From Alphaproteobacteria bacterium MedPE-SWcel (GTDB taxonomy: Bacteria; Pseudomonadota; Alphaproteobacteria; Rhodobacterales; Rhodobacteraceae): a stretch of DNA of 64,000 bases. Below, piece after piece: positions 19,319-27,044 of the stretch. Under the pieces are notes generated by a model. The model was given only the letters and a program-made list of their open reading frames with translations, made no database searches and was not told the DNA's origin. The stretch lies in NCBI GenBank assembly GCA_001874255.1, contig MPDC01000024.1:1-64000 (forward strand), read 5' to 3'. A program made the position numbers and the translations under genes. The stretch's first letter is position 1. Each line of letters opens with the position of its first letter.

Positions 19319-19435
19319 TTATTTGCGCAGAGTCAGATAGGTGCGATACAGGTTCTCGGGCAGCCAGGCGAGATGCGGGCGCAACCAGTCCTGACGGCGC
19401 ACCGTCAGCAAATTTCTAGCAACATGCAGGTTCAT
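19319..19435 (-). CDS. 38-residue hypothetical protein
   Basis: A very short gene ([18 protein letters not shown] and so on to YRTYLTLRK), rich in Arg and Leu, with Trp residues and no membrane segment. I accept it because a strong AAGGAG ribosome-binding site stands at ideal spacing before the ATG and the coding direction faces a promoter-like, palindrome-rich region. It is divergent from the ribbon-helix-helix gene. No function can be assigned. Confidence 0.5.
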   Translation of the reverse strand: MNLHVARNLLTVRRQDWLRPHLAWLPENLYRTYLTLRK

Positions 19436-19491
19436 TGTTGAACTCTCCTTTACGAAAACAAATACTGATGCTCGACTATGCAGCACAGAAC

Positions 19492-19512
19492 TGCATATGC
19501 AATGTATATACA
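19492..19512. promoter_or_regulatory. two adjacent 10-bp palindromes, candidate operator
   Basis: TGCATATGCA and TGTATATACA are both perfect palindromes separated by one base, with centres 11 bp apart (one helical turn). They lie between the divergent 38-residue gene and the ribbon-helix-helix gene. Dimeric RHH regulators commonly bind such paired sites, so autoregulation is a reasonable inference. Confidence 0.5.
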
Positions 19513-19542
19513 AATGCGACACGCGAATCAAGCGCGGGGACA

Positions 19543-19719
19543 ATGACGGCCTTGACCAAGAAAGAAAAATCCAAACTACCCAAGAAAGATGGTCAACTGG
19601 TGCTGCGTCTCGACAAGGCGGATCGGGACGAGTTCGTCGAACTGTGCAAAAAGCTCGACACCTCCGCGGCGCGGGAAATCCGCCATTTCATGCGGGACTT
19701 TGTAAAGAAGAACAAATGA
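19543..19719 (+). CDS. small ribbon-helix-helix (RHH) DNA-binding protein
   Basis: A 58-residue protein: a basic N-terminal arm (MTALTKKEKSKLPKKD), a short strand (GQLVLRLD) and two helices (KADRDEFVELCKKLD and SAAREIRHFMRDFVKK). This is the MetJ/Arc ribbon-helix-helix pattern of small regulators and antitoxins. A purine-rich GGGGA precedes the chosen ATG; starting 36 codons upstream would read through the palindromes. No toxin gene follows: downstream there is only a tandem repeat and the convergent mtnP. It could be an orphan regulator controlling itself and the divergent micro-gene. Confidence 0.7.
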   Translation: MTALTKKEKSKLPKKDGQLVLRLDKADRDEFVELCKKLDTSAAREIRHFMRDFVKKNK

Positions 19720-19767
19720 GACCGGCTGCTCTTTCGGCGGTGCTCTCCGGACGGGCCGCCAACAACC

Positions 19768-19870
19768 GATGACAGCCGCCGGCGGCCGGTGAAAGCAGCC
19801 GACGGTCGATGGCAGCAGCCGACGGCCGGTGAAAGCAGTCGGCGGTCGATGACAGCAGCCGACGGCCGGT
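19768..19870. repeat. 40-bp tandem repeat, about 2.6 copies
   Basis: Three successive units of 40, 40 and 23 bases, each starting GATG(A/G)CAGC and containing two related 20-bp halves built on GCAGCCGACGG. They fill the gap between the stop codons of the convergent RHH gene and mtnP. There are no spacers of CRISPR type, since the units are directly adjoining. Confidence 0.85.
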
Positions 19871-19874
19871 GCGC

Positions 19875-20753
19875 CTAGGCCAAAACCCGGCCCGCAACCG
19901 CGTCGAGCTTTGCCAGCAGCGCCGCATCGCGCTTGTCCGGTGCCGTCATGATGGCATTGTCCAGCGCCCGGTCGCAGCCATGTGGGCATGGGGCCCGCTC
20001 TGCGCCGAGGCGGGCAGGCAGGCCCTTGACCAGCGCCCGGGCCTTGTCGGAATTGCCCTGCAAGGTTGCGATAATGTCGGAAATGTCGACGGCACCATGA
20101 TCGGGATGCCAGCTGTCGTAGTCCGTGACCATGGCAATGGAGGCGTAGCAGAGCTCGGCCTCGCGGGCGAGTTTCGCCTCCGGCATGTTGGTCATGCCGA
20201 TCACATCCGCGCCCCAGACCTCACGGTACATCTTCGATTCCGCCACCGAGGAGAACTGCGGCCCTTCCATCGCCAGATAGGTGCCGCCCCGATGGACGTT
20301 GATGCCTGCCGCCCGAGCCGCGGCCTCGCAGGCATCGCCCAGACGGGGACAGGTCGGGTGGGCGACAGAGACATGCGCCACGCAGCCCGACGAAAAGAAG
20401 CTCTTGTCACGGGCAAACGTCCGGTCGATGAATTGATCGACGATCACGAAATCGCCTGGCGCCATTTCTTCGCGGAAGGACCCGCAGGCGGAGACAGAGA
20501 TCACATCTGTCGCCCCGATGCGTTTCAGCGCGTCGATATTTGCGCGATAGGGCACATCGGTGGGGCTGTGCACATGGCCGCGCCCGTGGCGGGGCAGAAA
20601 CGCCATCTTCACGCCGTTCAAGCGCCCGGTGAGGATCTGGTCGGAGGGCTGTCCCCAGGGGCTGCTGACGCTGGTCCAGCTGGCCTCGTCCAGGCCGTTG
20701 ATTTCGTAGATGCCGGATCCGCCGATGACGGCGATCACTGTCTCTTGGGTCAT
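19875..20753 (-). CDS. mtnP: S-methyl-5'-thioadenosine phosphorylase
   Basis: Splits methylthioadenosine, a by-product of polyamine or homoserine-lactone synthesis, into adenine and methylthioribose-1-phosphate. Family motifs are IAVIGGSGIYEINGL at the N-terminus, FLPRHGRGH (phosphate site), SACGSFREEM and YLAMEGPQFSSVAES, with GMTNMPEAKLAREAE and VTDYDSWH near the purine site. The 292-residue length fits MTAP. The purine-site pattern (TDYDSW) resembles MTA phosphorylases and not inosine phosphorylases. The released adenine can be used by the apt product encoded nearby. Confidence 0.95.
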   Translation of the reverse strand: MTQETVIAVIGGSGIYEINGLDEASWTSVSSPWGQPSDQILTGRLNGVKMAFLPRHGRGHVHSPTDVPYRANIDALKRIGATDVISVSACGSFREEMAPGDFVIVDQFIDRTFARDKSFFSSGCVAHVSVAHPTCPRLGDACEAAARAAGINVHRGGTYLAMEGPQFSSVAESKMYREVWGADVIGMTNMPEAKLAREAELCYASIAMVTDYDSWHPDHGAVDISDIIATLQGNSDKARALVKGLPARLGAERAPCPHGCDRALDNAIMTAPDKRDAALLAKLDAVAGRVLA

Positions 20754-20818
20754 GGGGGTCTCCTGCGGCTGGTGTTCAACCTATGGCCGGGGATAGGGCG
20801 GTTTGGCAAGTCGCAGAT

Positions 20819-20851
20819 GCCTCCGGCGGAGGTATTTATGAAAAGATGAAG
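20819..20851 (+). repeat. conserved intergenic tail element, copy 1
   Basis: Small GC hairpin CCTCCGGCGGAGG followed by TATTTATGAAAAGATGAAG. Two further copies with the same order (hairpin, GGTATTT, AAAAGATGAA-like) lie after glmM and after the YqeY gene. Similar elements are common near gene ends in Rhodobacteraceae. Confidence 0.6.
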
Positions 20852-20943
20852 GCTGAAAGACTGCAGCAGGTCCGGGGATCGGGCAAAGATTTGGCAGGGG
20901 CTGGGTGCAGAGGTTAAGATTTGGTTCGTGGCAGACAGCACTG

Positions 20944-20979
20944 CTGACCTATTGTTTCGCACGCGAAACATTGGGTCAG
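20944..20979. promoter_or_regulatory. 36-bp imperfect palindrome upstream of sulP
   Basis: The core TGTTTCGC-AC-GCGAAACA is perfect apart from the two central bases, and outer arms CTGACC / GGTCAG extend the symmetry. It lies about 140 bases before the transporter start and may be a regulator site. The rest of this 370-base gap holds the tail element and no gene. Confidence 0.45.
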
Positions 20980-21120
20980 TCATGCTGACATAATGCGCCA
21001 TGGTGCCATTCAGCGTGGCAGGCATGGTCCGCATGGGCTGCGTTCCCTTGTGTCGCAGCCGCTTTGGCGCTAACAGGCGCTTGACACATTCCCCTTTTCG
21101 ACGATCACAGGTTTGATTTC

Positions 21121-22755
21121 ATGACACGCGGCGTAATGGGCCTATTGGCCAAGAATATATCTCCTCCGAACCTCTCCATCATGCAGGATGAGGGTCTGAC
21201 CGTCGGCCGCGTCAGAACAGAGTTGTTGTCCGGCCTGACCGTGGCCCTGGCGCTGGTGCCGGAGGCGGTGGCCTTTGCGTTCGTGGCCGGGGTGCACCCG
21301 CTGGTGGGGCTTTATGCGGCTTTTCTGGTCGGGTTGATCACGGCGCTGATCGGCGGCCGGCCGGGGATGATTTCCGGCGCAACCGGCGCATTGGCCGTCG
21401 TGATGGTGGCCCTGGTGGCGCAGCATGGGGTGGAGTATCTGTTCGCCACCGTGGTGCTGATGGGTATTCTTCAGCTGATTGCGGGGGCGATGCATTGGGG
21501 TAAATTCATCCGTCTGGTGCCGCATCCGGTGATGCTGGGCTTCGTCAACGGGCTGGCCATCGTGATCTTTCTCGCCCAGCTGACCCAGTTCAAGGTGCCC
21601 GGCACCGTCGAGAGCACCGGCCACGGGGCTGGCGGCGGCGAGTGGCTGTCGGGGCTGCAGCTGGCGATCATGCTGGGGTTGGTTGCGCTGACCATGGCGA
21701 TCATCTGGGCGATGCCGCGCCTGACCAAGATCATCCCGGCGCCATTGGCCGGTATCGGCATCACGGCGGCCATCGTCATCGTCTTTGGCCTTGATGTGCC
21801 GCGGGTTGGCGATCTGGCGTCGATCGAGGGGGGGCTGCCGCTGTTTCATATTCCGATGGTGCCGCTCAACTGGGCGACGTTTGAGATCATTCTGCCCTAT
21901 GCGGTGATCCTCGCGGCGATCGGGCTGATCGAAAGCCTGCTGACCCTGAACCTGGTGGGCGAAATCACCGGCAAGCGCGGTGGTGCCAGCCAGGAGTGCA
22001 TTGCGCAGGGGGTCTCCAATGTGGTCACCGGATTTTTCGGTGGCATGGGGGGCTGTGCGATGATCGGTCAGTCGATGATCAACGTGAATTCCGGCGGACG
22101 CACCCGGATCGCGGGCATTGCGGCGGCGCTGTTCCTGCTGATCTTCATTGTTGCCGCCTCGCCGCTGATCGAGCAGATCCCGCTGGCCGCTCTGGTCGGG
22201 GTGATGTTCATGGTGGTGATCGGCACCTTCGCGTGGAACAGCTTCAAGATCATGACCAAAGTGCCGCTGACAGATGCCTTTGTCATCGTGCTGGTCACGG
22301 TTGTCACCGTGATGACCGACCTGGCGATCGCCGTGGTGGTCGGGGTCATTGTTTCGGCGCTGGCCTATGCCTGGAACAACGCCCGGCGCATTCACGCCAT
22401 CACCCGCGACAGCATCAGCGAAGCAGGCGCCAAGGTCTATGAGATCCAGGGGCCGCTGTTTTTCGGCTCGACCGAAGGGTTCATCGAACTGTTCGATATC
22501 GAACAGGACCCCGGCGTGGTCATCGTCGATTTTGCCGCCTCCCGGGTGGTGGATCAGTCTGCGCTGCAGGCGATCGAGACGGTTGCGATGAAATATCAGG
22601 CGGCGGGCAAGACCCTGCAACTGCGTCACCTGAGCCGCGACTGTCACCAACTGCTGTCGAAAGCGGGTCATCTGGTGGTCGATAGCGATGACGATCCGGA
22701 ATACGGGCTGGCGGTGGACTATTCGGTCAAGACCGGCATCCTTGGCGGCCACTGA
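21121..22755 (+). CDS. SulP family inorganic anion transporter
   Basis: A 544-residue inner-membrane transporter of the SulP/SLC26 family, which takes up sulfate, bicarbonate or other anions. Many hydrophobic helices are seen, with the family stretch LTVALALVPEAVAFAFVAGVHPLVGLYAAF near the start described here in short: VPEAVAFAFVAGV then PLVGLYAAF. The C-terminal STAS domain is present (QGPLFFGSTEGF, VIVDFAASRVVDQSAL). The first ATG has no obvious ribosome-binding site; other in-frame ATGs lie 5 and 20 codons later. A strong terminator follows. The substrate is undetermined. Confidence 0.92.
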   Translation: MTRGVMGLLAKNISPPNLSIMQDEGLTVGRVRTELLSGLTVALALVPEAVAFAFVAGVHPLVGLYAAFLVGLITALIGGRPGMISGATGALAVVMVALVAQHGVEYLFATVVLMGILQLIAGAMHWGKFIRLVPHPVMLGFVNGLAIVIFLAQLTQFKVPGTVESTGHGAGGGEWLSGLQLAIMLGLVALTMAIIWAMPRLTKIIPAPLAGIGITAAIVIVFGLDVPRVGDLASIEGGLPLFHIPMVPLNWATFEIILPYAVILAAIGLIESLLTLNLVGEITGKRGGASQECIAQGVSNVVTGFFGGMGGCAMIGQSMINVNSGGRTRIAGIAAALFLLIFIVAASPLIEQIPLAALVGVMFMVVIGTFAWNSFKIMTKVPLTDAFVIVLVTVVTVMTDLAIAVVVGVIVSALAYAWNNARRIHAITRDSISEAGAKVYEIQGPLFFGSTEGFIELFDIEQDPGVVIVDFAASRVVDQSALQAIETVAMKYQAAGKTLQLRHLSRDCHQLLSKAGHLVVDSDDDPEYGLAVDYSVKTGILGGH

Positions 22756-22785
22756 CGCCGCTCCGCAAGGCTGTTCGAAAACGGT

Positions 22786-22816
22786 CGCGGTCCCTGGTCG
22801 GGACCGCGGCTTTTTT
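22786..22816 (+). terminator. intrinsic terminator after sulP
   Basis: A perfect 9-bp stem CGCGGTCCC / GGGACCGCG with loop TGGTC, followed by GC and six T. A textbook rho-independent terminator. Confidence 0.85.
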
Positions 22817-22833
22817 GTGCAGGGGTCGCCCGG

Positions 22834-23475
22834 TCAATCCGGTGCGAGCGCATCAAGCATGTCGAGATCGCCAGAGAGAATGGCGGGTTCGGCGCGGGTG
22901 ATCAGCTCGGCAGGCCAGTCCCACCATCGGAGCGCCAGCAGCCGGGCAACCTGTGGTTTCGGAAACCGGTGGCGGGCCACGGTGGCCGGGTTGCCGGTCA
23001 TGATCGCATAGGGCGGCACCGTGCCCCGCACCACGGCGCCTGCGCCGATGATGGCGCCGTCCCCGATCCGCGCGCCGGGCAGGATCAAGGCTCCGTAGCC
23101 GATCCAGACATCATGGCCGATGATCGTGTCACGGGTATCCGGCTGAAACCCTGCCATTTGGGCGGGATCGAACACCGGGAAGGGATAGCAACTGAGCCCG
23201 TCCTGTGCATGGTTGGCCGAGGCGGTGATGAATTTCACGCCATGCGCGATCTGGCAGAAGCGACCGATCTTCAGCCGCTCCCGGGCCCCGGCAAAGAGAT
23301 AGGGCGCCAGATGGCTGCCCCAGTCGCGCGGAGGATCGAAGTCGCTGGCATAGGTGAAGTCGCCAACGACGAAATTCGGGTTCTCCACCACGCGGGACAG
23401 CATGACGGTGCCGGTGTGGGCCGCGCCGTCGGGCAGGATGATCGGGTGGCGCAGGCGTGGGTCGGGCAGGGGCAT
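22834..23475 (-). CDS. CatB-related O-acetyltransferase
   Basis: A left-handed beta-helix acetyltransferase of the xenobiotic/streptogramin (Vat, CatB) family, 213 residues. Hexapeptide repeats run through LKIGRFCQIAHGVKF and later VWIGYGALILPGARI, with GDGAIIGAGAVV. The catalytic histidine lies in SANHAQDG, followed by YPFPVF, as in CatB. Despite the family name, chromosomal members often act on unknown endogenous acceptors, so drug resistance must not be assumed. It lies 10 bases downstream of a flavin reductase gene, probably one operon. Confidence 0.88.
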   Translation of the reverse strand: MPLPDPRLRHPIILPDGAAHTGTVMLSRVVENPNFVVGDFTYASDFDPPRDWGSHLAPYLFAGARERLKIGRFCQIAHGVKFITASANHAQDGLSCYPFPVFDPAQMAGFQPDTRDTIIGHDVWIGYGALILPGARIGDGAIIGAGAVVRGTVPPYAIMTGNPATVARHRFPKPQVARLLALRWWDWPAELITRAEPAILSGDLDMLDALAPD

Positions 23476-23485
23476 CGGAACCGCT

Positions 23486-24091
23486 TCAGTCGTCGGGACG
23501 GGAGAGGGAGAACAGATCGCCGACCTTTGCGTAGTCGCGATAACCGAGGCGCGACAGGGGCTGGTAGCGGGTCACGTCAAAGATGCCGTCGACCAGACAA
23601 TCGTCCCGCAAATACACGCCGACCACCTCGCCAAAGGCGACCTTGTTGGCCTCGCCCGGCAGGTCGACAATCTGCGTCAACCGGCATTCCAGCGCGGCCG
23701 GAACGCCTGCGACGCGGGCGCAGTCAATCGTTTCGCAGGGAACCGCCTCCAGGCCTGCATGTGCGAATTCATCCGCGTCCCTGCCGAGCGCGGCAGAGGA
23801 TTTGTTCATCGCATCGCGCATCGCATATTCCACGATATTGACGCAGAAGACGCCGGTATCGCGGATATTGGCCATGGAATCCTTGGTGCCGTCCTGGTCG
23901 GCCTTGGCCGAGGTCGAGGCAAACATCACCTGTGGCGGCACATAGGCGACCGCATTGAAAAAGGAATAGGGCGCGAGATTGTTGACCCCCTCTGCCGAAC
24001 GGGTGGAAATCCAGCCGATCGGACGCGGGGTGACAATTGCGTTGAACGGGTTATGCGGCAGGCCGTGGCCATCCTCTGGGCGATAGAACAT
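23486..24091 (-). CDS. flavin reductase-like FMN-binding protein
   Basis: A 201-residue split-barrel flavoprotein. The N-terminal NAIVTPRPIGWISTRS and LAPYSFFNAVAY sequences are typical of the DUF447/flavin-reductase-like family that binds FMN and reduces flavin or a small substrate. I use the ATG at 24091 and not the GTG codon before it. Its stop is 10 bases before the CatB-like gene, suggesting co-transcription. Physiological partner unknown. Confidence 0.88.
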   Translation of the reverse strand: MFYRPEDGHGLPHNPFNAIVTPRPIGWISTRSAEGVNNLAPYSFFNAVAYVPPQVMFASTSAKADQDGTKDSMANIRDTGVFCVNIVEYAMRDAMNKSSAALGRDADEFAHAGLEAVPCETIDCARVAGVPAALECRLTQIVDLPGEANKVAFGEVVGVYLRDDCLVDGIFDVTRYQPLSRLGYRDYAKVGDLFSLSRPDD

Positions 24092-24227
24092 CACATGACT
24101 CCAAATGTTTGCCCCAGACTTACGCGCGTGCTAGGGCGAAATCCACCCCTGCGTCACCCCGGCCTTGCGGCGGGGCGGCGTCACTGACGGCGCAAGAAGA
24201 CGGCGCACGAAACGGAGCCTGAACCAC

Positions 24228-24746
24228 GTGATCACCATCGCGCCCGAGATGCCTGAGGACTCCTGGGAAGTCGAAGCCCTGTATGACCTGTGTTTCGCAC
24301 CGGGACGGACGGCCCTGTCGTCCTATCGGCTGCGCGATGACGTGGCCCCGGTGCGCGCTCTCAGTCAGGTGGCACGCGATGGCGATCATATTCTGGCCGG
24401 TGCGATCCGATTCTGGCCGGTGCATGTGGGCGGGGCCGATGCGCTGCTGCTGGGGCCGGTGGCGGTCCACCCGACGCGTCAGGGCGAGGGCATCGGGGCC
24501 TCGTTGATCCGCGACAGCCTGTGGCATGCGGAACATAGCCACTGGGATCGGGTGATCCTTGTGGGCGATGCGCCATATTATCGCCGCTTCGGGTTTTCCC
24601 GCCTCGAGGGGGTGGAAATGCCGCCGCCGACGAACCCCGACCGGGTTCTGGGGCTGGAGTTGCGTCCCGGGGCCTGGGCGCAGGTGCAGGGCCGGGTCTG
24701 CCGCTGGACCGGTGCGGCAGAGGGGGAACAGGCGGGCACGTCCTGA
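24228..24746 (+). CDS. GNAT family N-acetyltransferase
   Basis: A 172-residue protein. The central acetyl-CoA motif is visible in LLGPVAVHPTRQGEGIGASLIRD, described by its key part HPTRQGEGIGASL, and the C-terminal YYRRFGF segment is common in this subgroup (COG3153, predicted acetyltransferases). The start is a GTG with GGAG nine bases before it; it gives VITIAPEMPEDSW, matching the usual beginning. It is divergent from the flavin reductase gene. Acceptor unknown. Confidence 0.87.
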   Translation: MITIAPEMPEDSWEVEALYDLCFAPGRTALSSYRLRDDVAPVRALSQVARDGDHILAGAIRFWPVHVGGADALLLGPVAVHPTRQGEGIGASLIRDSLWHAEHSHWDRVILVGDAPYYRRFGFSRLEGVEMPPPTNPDRVLGLELRPGAWAQVQGRVCRWTGAAEGEQAGTS

Positions 24747-24831
24747 CCGGTGTGGCCTTGAAATTCCCGGATCGGCTGCTGATCTCGGATATATCACGGG
24801 AGACAGGACAGGGGCGAGGCAGGGGCGAGAG

Positions 24832-25596
24832 ATGGGTGAGCTACTGGATCAAGGAGCCCGCAGCCTGAGCGCTGCGGATATTGAGGCCGAGCTGGACGCG
24901 ATCGCGGCGCGCTACCGGGCGGCCGGGCATTTTGGCATGCGGCTGCTCAATGCGCTGGGCGGGCGGACGGAGGATCTGATGCGCAGCTTGCCCGGCCCTC
25001 TGCGCAGCGGCGTCGAGGCCACGGTGCAGCAGGCGTTGCATCTGGCGGTGCGCGGCGCGGCGCACAGTCGCCGGGTGGTTCAGGACCAGCCCGCCCGGAC
25101 CGACCGCCTGATCAGTACGACCATGGGGATGGTCGGCGGTGCGGCCGGCTTGCCCGGGGCTTTGATCGAACTGCCGGCGACCACGACCTTCCTGCTGCGC
25201 AGCATTCAGGGGGTGGCCGTGGGCTACGGGTTCGACCCCTCCGCCGATGCGGTCCGCTTTGACGCGGTCGAGGTTTTTGCCGCTGCCGGTCCGATGGCCC
25301 ATGATGATGGCGCCGATACCGGGTTCCTGACCCTGCGTCTGGGGCTGTCGGGGGCCGGGGTGTCACATCTGATTGCCGCCGTCGCCCCGCGTCTGGCGGT
25401 GGCGCTGGGCCCGAAACTGGCGGCGCAGATGGTGCCGGTTCTGGGGGCTGTCGCGGGTGGCGGTATCAATTACATCTATTCGGGCTACTATCAGGAGATG
25501 GCGCATGTGCATTTTGCCCTGCGCCGGCTGGCGCTGGAGGCCGATATGCCGCATCAGCAGATGGTGGAGCGGCTGCAACATCGCTTGCATAGCTGA
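24832..25596 (+). CDS. EcsC family protein
   Basis: A 254-residue protein of the EcsC family (named after a Bacillus subtilis exoprotein locus), function poorly known. Hydrophobic, Gly/Ala-rich segments (STTMGMVGGAAGLPGALIELP and LAAQMVPVLGAVAGGG are typical, cited here in part) and the motif YIYSGYYQEMAHVHFALRRL near the end support the call. The ATG follows a purine-rich GGGGCGAGAG. It lies 85 bases after the GNAT gene on the same strand. Confidence 0.85.
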   Translation: MGELLDQGARSLSAADIEAELDAIAARYRAAGHFGMRLLNALGGRTEDLMRSLPGPLRSGVEATVQQALHLAVRGAAHSRRVVQDQPARTDRLISTTMGMVGGAAGLPGALIELPATTTFLLRSIQGVAVGYGFDPSADAVRFDAVEVFAAAGPMAHDDGADTGFLTLRLGLSGAGVSHLIAAVAPRLAVALGPKLAAQMVPVLGAVAGGGINYIYSGYYQEMAHVHFALRRLALEADMPHQQMVERLQHRLHS

Positions 25597-25806
25597 GCGG
25601 CGCGGCGCCGATAGAGCGCAGCCGGAAGAGGGGCGGCTCGCGCGGTTCCGGTGATTGGCATCTTCGGGGATTGGCAAAGCGAAGATCCGCGCAGTATCTG
25701 GCGTTGGAGCCGGGATGATATATGAATTCTTTACCATTTCGTAACACATTGGAGACCGAGAGGTCTGGCAGAGATGGCGCGTATCGCATGAAGGCAGGGC
25801 AACATC

Positions 25807-26364
25807 ATGGAGCAGTCTGAAAGAGCCGCCACCCCCCTGCCGTCGCAGACCGGCGACGGACCTGCGGCCGGATTGGCTGATGCGGCCGGTTCAGCGGGGG
25901 GCTGCGGTCTGGCGAGCGGGGCGGACCAGCTCTATCATCAGGTTGGCGCGCTGTGTTTCCGGCAGTCGCGAAAGGGGCGTATCAAGGTGCTGCTGGTGAC
26001 CTCGCGGCGGACGGGGCGCTGGGTCATTCCGAAAGGCTGGCCAATGGTCGGCAAGACGGATGCCGAGGCCGCCACGCAGGAGGCCTGGGAAGAAGCGGGC
26101 GTTCAGGGCCGGGTGGACGGCACCGCCGGTATCGGCTGTTTCAGCTACAACAAGATCCGGCCCGGCGAGAAGACGCTGCTGTGCCGGGTGGAGGTCTTTG
26201 CCCTGCGGGTCCAGAGCCTTGCCGACCGGTTTCCGGAAAGGCGCATGCGGGAGCGCGAGTGGATGTCGCCGAGTCGGGCCGCCAAACAGGTCGCCGAACC
26301 GGAGCTTGCGGCGCTGCTGAAAGACTTTCGACCGGAGCAGATACAGCATCCGCTGCCGGGGTGA
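25807..26364 (+). CDS. NUDIX hydrolase (DIPP-like)
   Basis: Hydrolyses a nucleoside diphosphate linked to another moiety. The Nudix box is GKTDAEAATQEAWEEAGV (about residues 81-98), with WVIPKGWPM before it, a context typical of diphosphoinositol-polyphosphate/diadenosine hydrolases. The first 38 residues are low-complexity, rich in Gly and Ala, and unlike the family, so the true start may be further in. The 210 bases upstream hold no gene; an AT-richer part near 25720-25750 may be its promoter. Confidence 0.9.
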   Translation: MEQSERAATPLPSQTGDGPAAGLADAAGSAGGCGLASGADQLYHQVGALCFRQSRKGRIKVLLVTSRRTGRWVIPKGWPMVGKTDAEAATQEAWEEAGVQGRVDGTAGIGCFSYNKIRPGEKTLLCRVEVFALRVQSLADRFPERRMREREWMSPSRAAKQVAEPELAALLKDFRPEQIQHPLPG

Positions 26365-26477
26365 CGGGATCTGCCGCAGACCCGCTCCGGACGGGGCGCG
26401 GGCCGCCTGAACACTGCGGACCCTTGCAAACACGGCCCGGGCGTATTTAATGATCCGCTCTGAAGACGGGATACGAA

Positions 26478-26993
26478 ATGATACGCTATTCTCTGAAATG
26501 TGCCGAAGGCCACGGGTTCGAGAGCTGGTTCCAGTCCGCTCAGGCCTATGACAAGCTGTTGGGCGCGGGGATGGTGGTCTGTACGCAATGTGGCTCCTGC
26601 GAGGTGGAAAAGGCGCTCATGGCACCGCGCGTGCGCCCGGCCCGCGCGGCCGCCGGGGCGATCCCCCCTGAGACCCCTGAGACCGCTGGGGCTTCTGCGG
26701 CTCCGACGGCAACTGCCACCGATGGTCCGGTGCCGCAGCAGGCTGCGGCCGCGCCGCTCAGCGCGCCTCGCTCTGAACTGGAGACCGCAATCGCGGCCTT
26801 GAGGAAACAGGTTGAAGCCAATTCGGACTATGTTGGCACGGATTTCGCAAAACAGGCCCGGGACATGTATCTTGGGGATACGCCGGCGCGGTCAATCCAC
26901 GGGGAAGCCAAACTCGAGGACGCAAAGGCGCTGATCGACGACGGGGTGCCGGTGCTGCCGCTGCCCTTTGCGCCGAACCGAAAGATGAACTGA
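26478..26993 (+). CDS. DUF1178 family protein
   Basis: A 171-residue protein of a conserved alphaproteobacterial family of unknown function. It starts MIRYSLKCAEGHGFESWF, then has a second Cys pair (VCTQCGS), together a likely zinc ribbon, followed by EKALMAPRV. A Pro/Ala-rich linker (residues about 60-95) leads to a conserved end with YVGTDFAKQARDMYLGD and PVLPLPFAP. The pattern suggests a small metal-binding protein. Confidence 0.9.
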   Translation: MIRYSLKCAEGHGFESWFQSAQAYDKLLGAGMVVCTQCGSCEVEKALMAPRVRPARAAAGAIPPETPETAGASAAPTATATDGPVPQQAAAAPLSAPRSELETAIAALRKQVEANSDYVGTDFAKQARDMYLGDTPARSIHGEAKLEDAKALIDDGVPVLPLPFAPNRKMN

Positions 26994-27044
26994 GACCAGA
27001 GACGACGGGCAGAGCACAACAGAACAAAAATAAGGAGACCGCCG

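Noticed and set aside
19768-19870. CRISPR-like array
   Set aside because: The units adjoin without unique spacers and are only 2.6 in number; no cas genes nearby. It is a tandem repeat.
21142-22752. 536-codon open frame antisense to sulP
   Set aside because: Its composition (very rich in His, Arg, Asp, Gln) is the mirror image of a membrane-protein gene, not a real protein.
22834-23475. Acquired chloramphenicol or streptogramin resistance gene
   Set aside because: The CatB-like fold is clear, but the gene has chromosomal base composition, sits in an operon with a flavin reductase and shows no mobile context; drug specificity is not supported.
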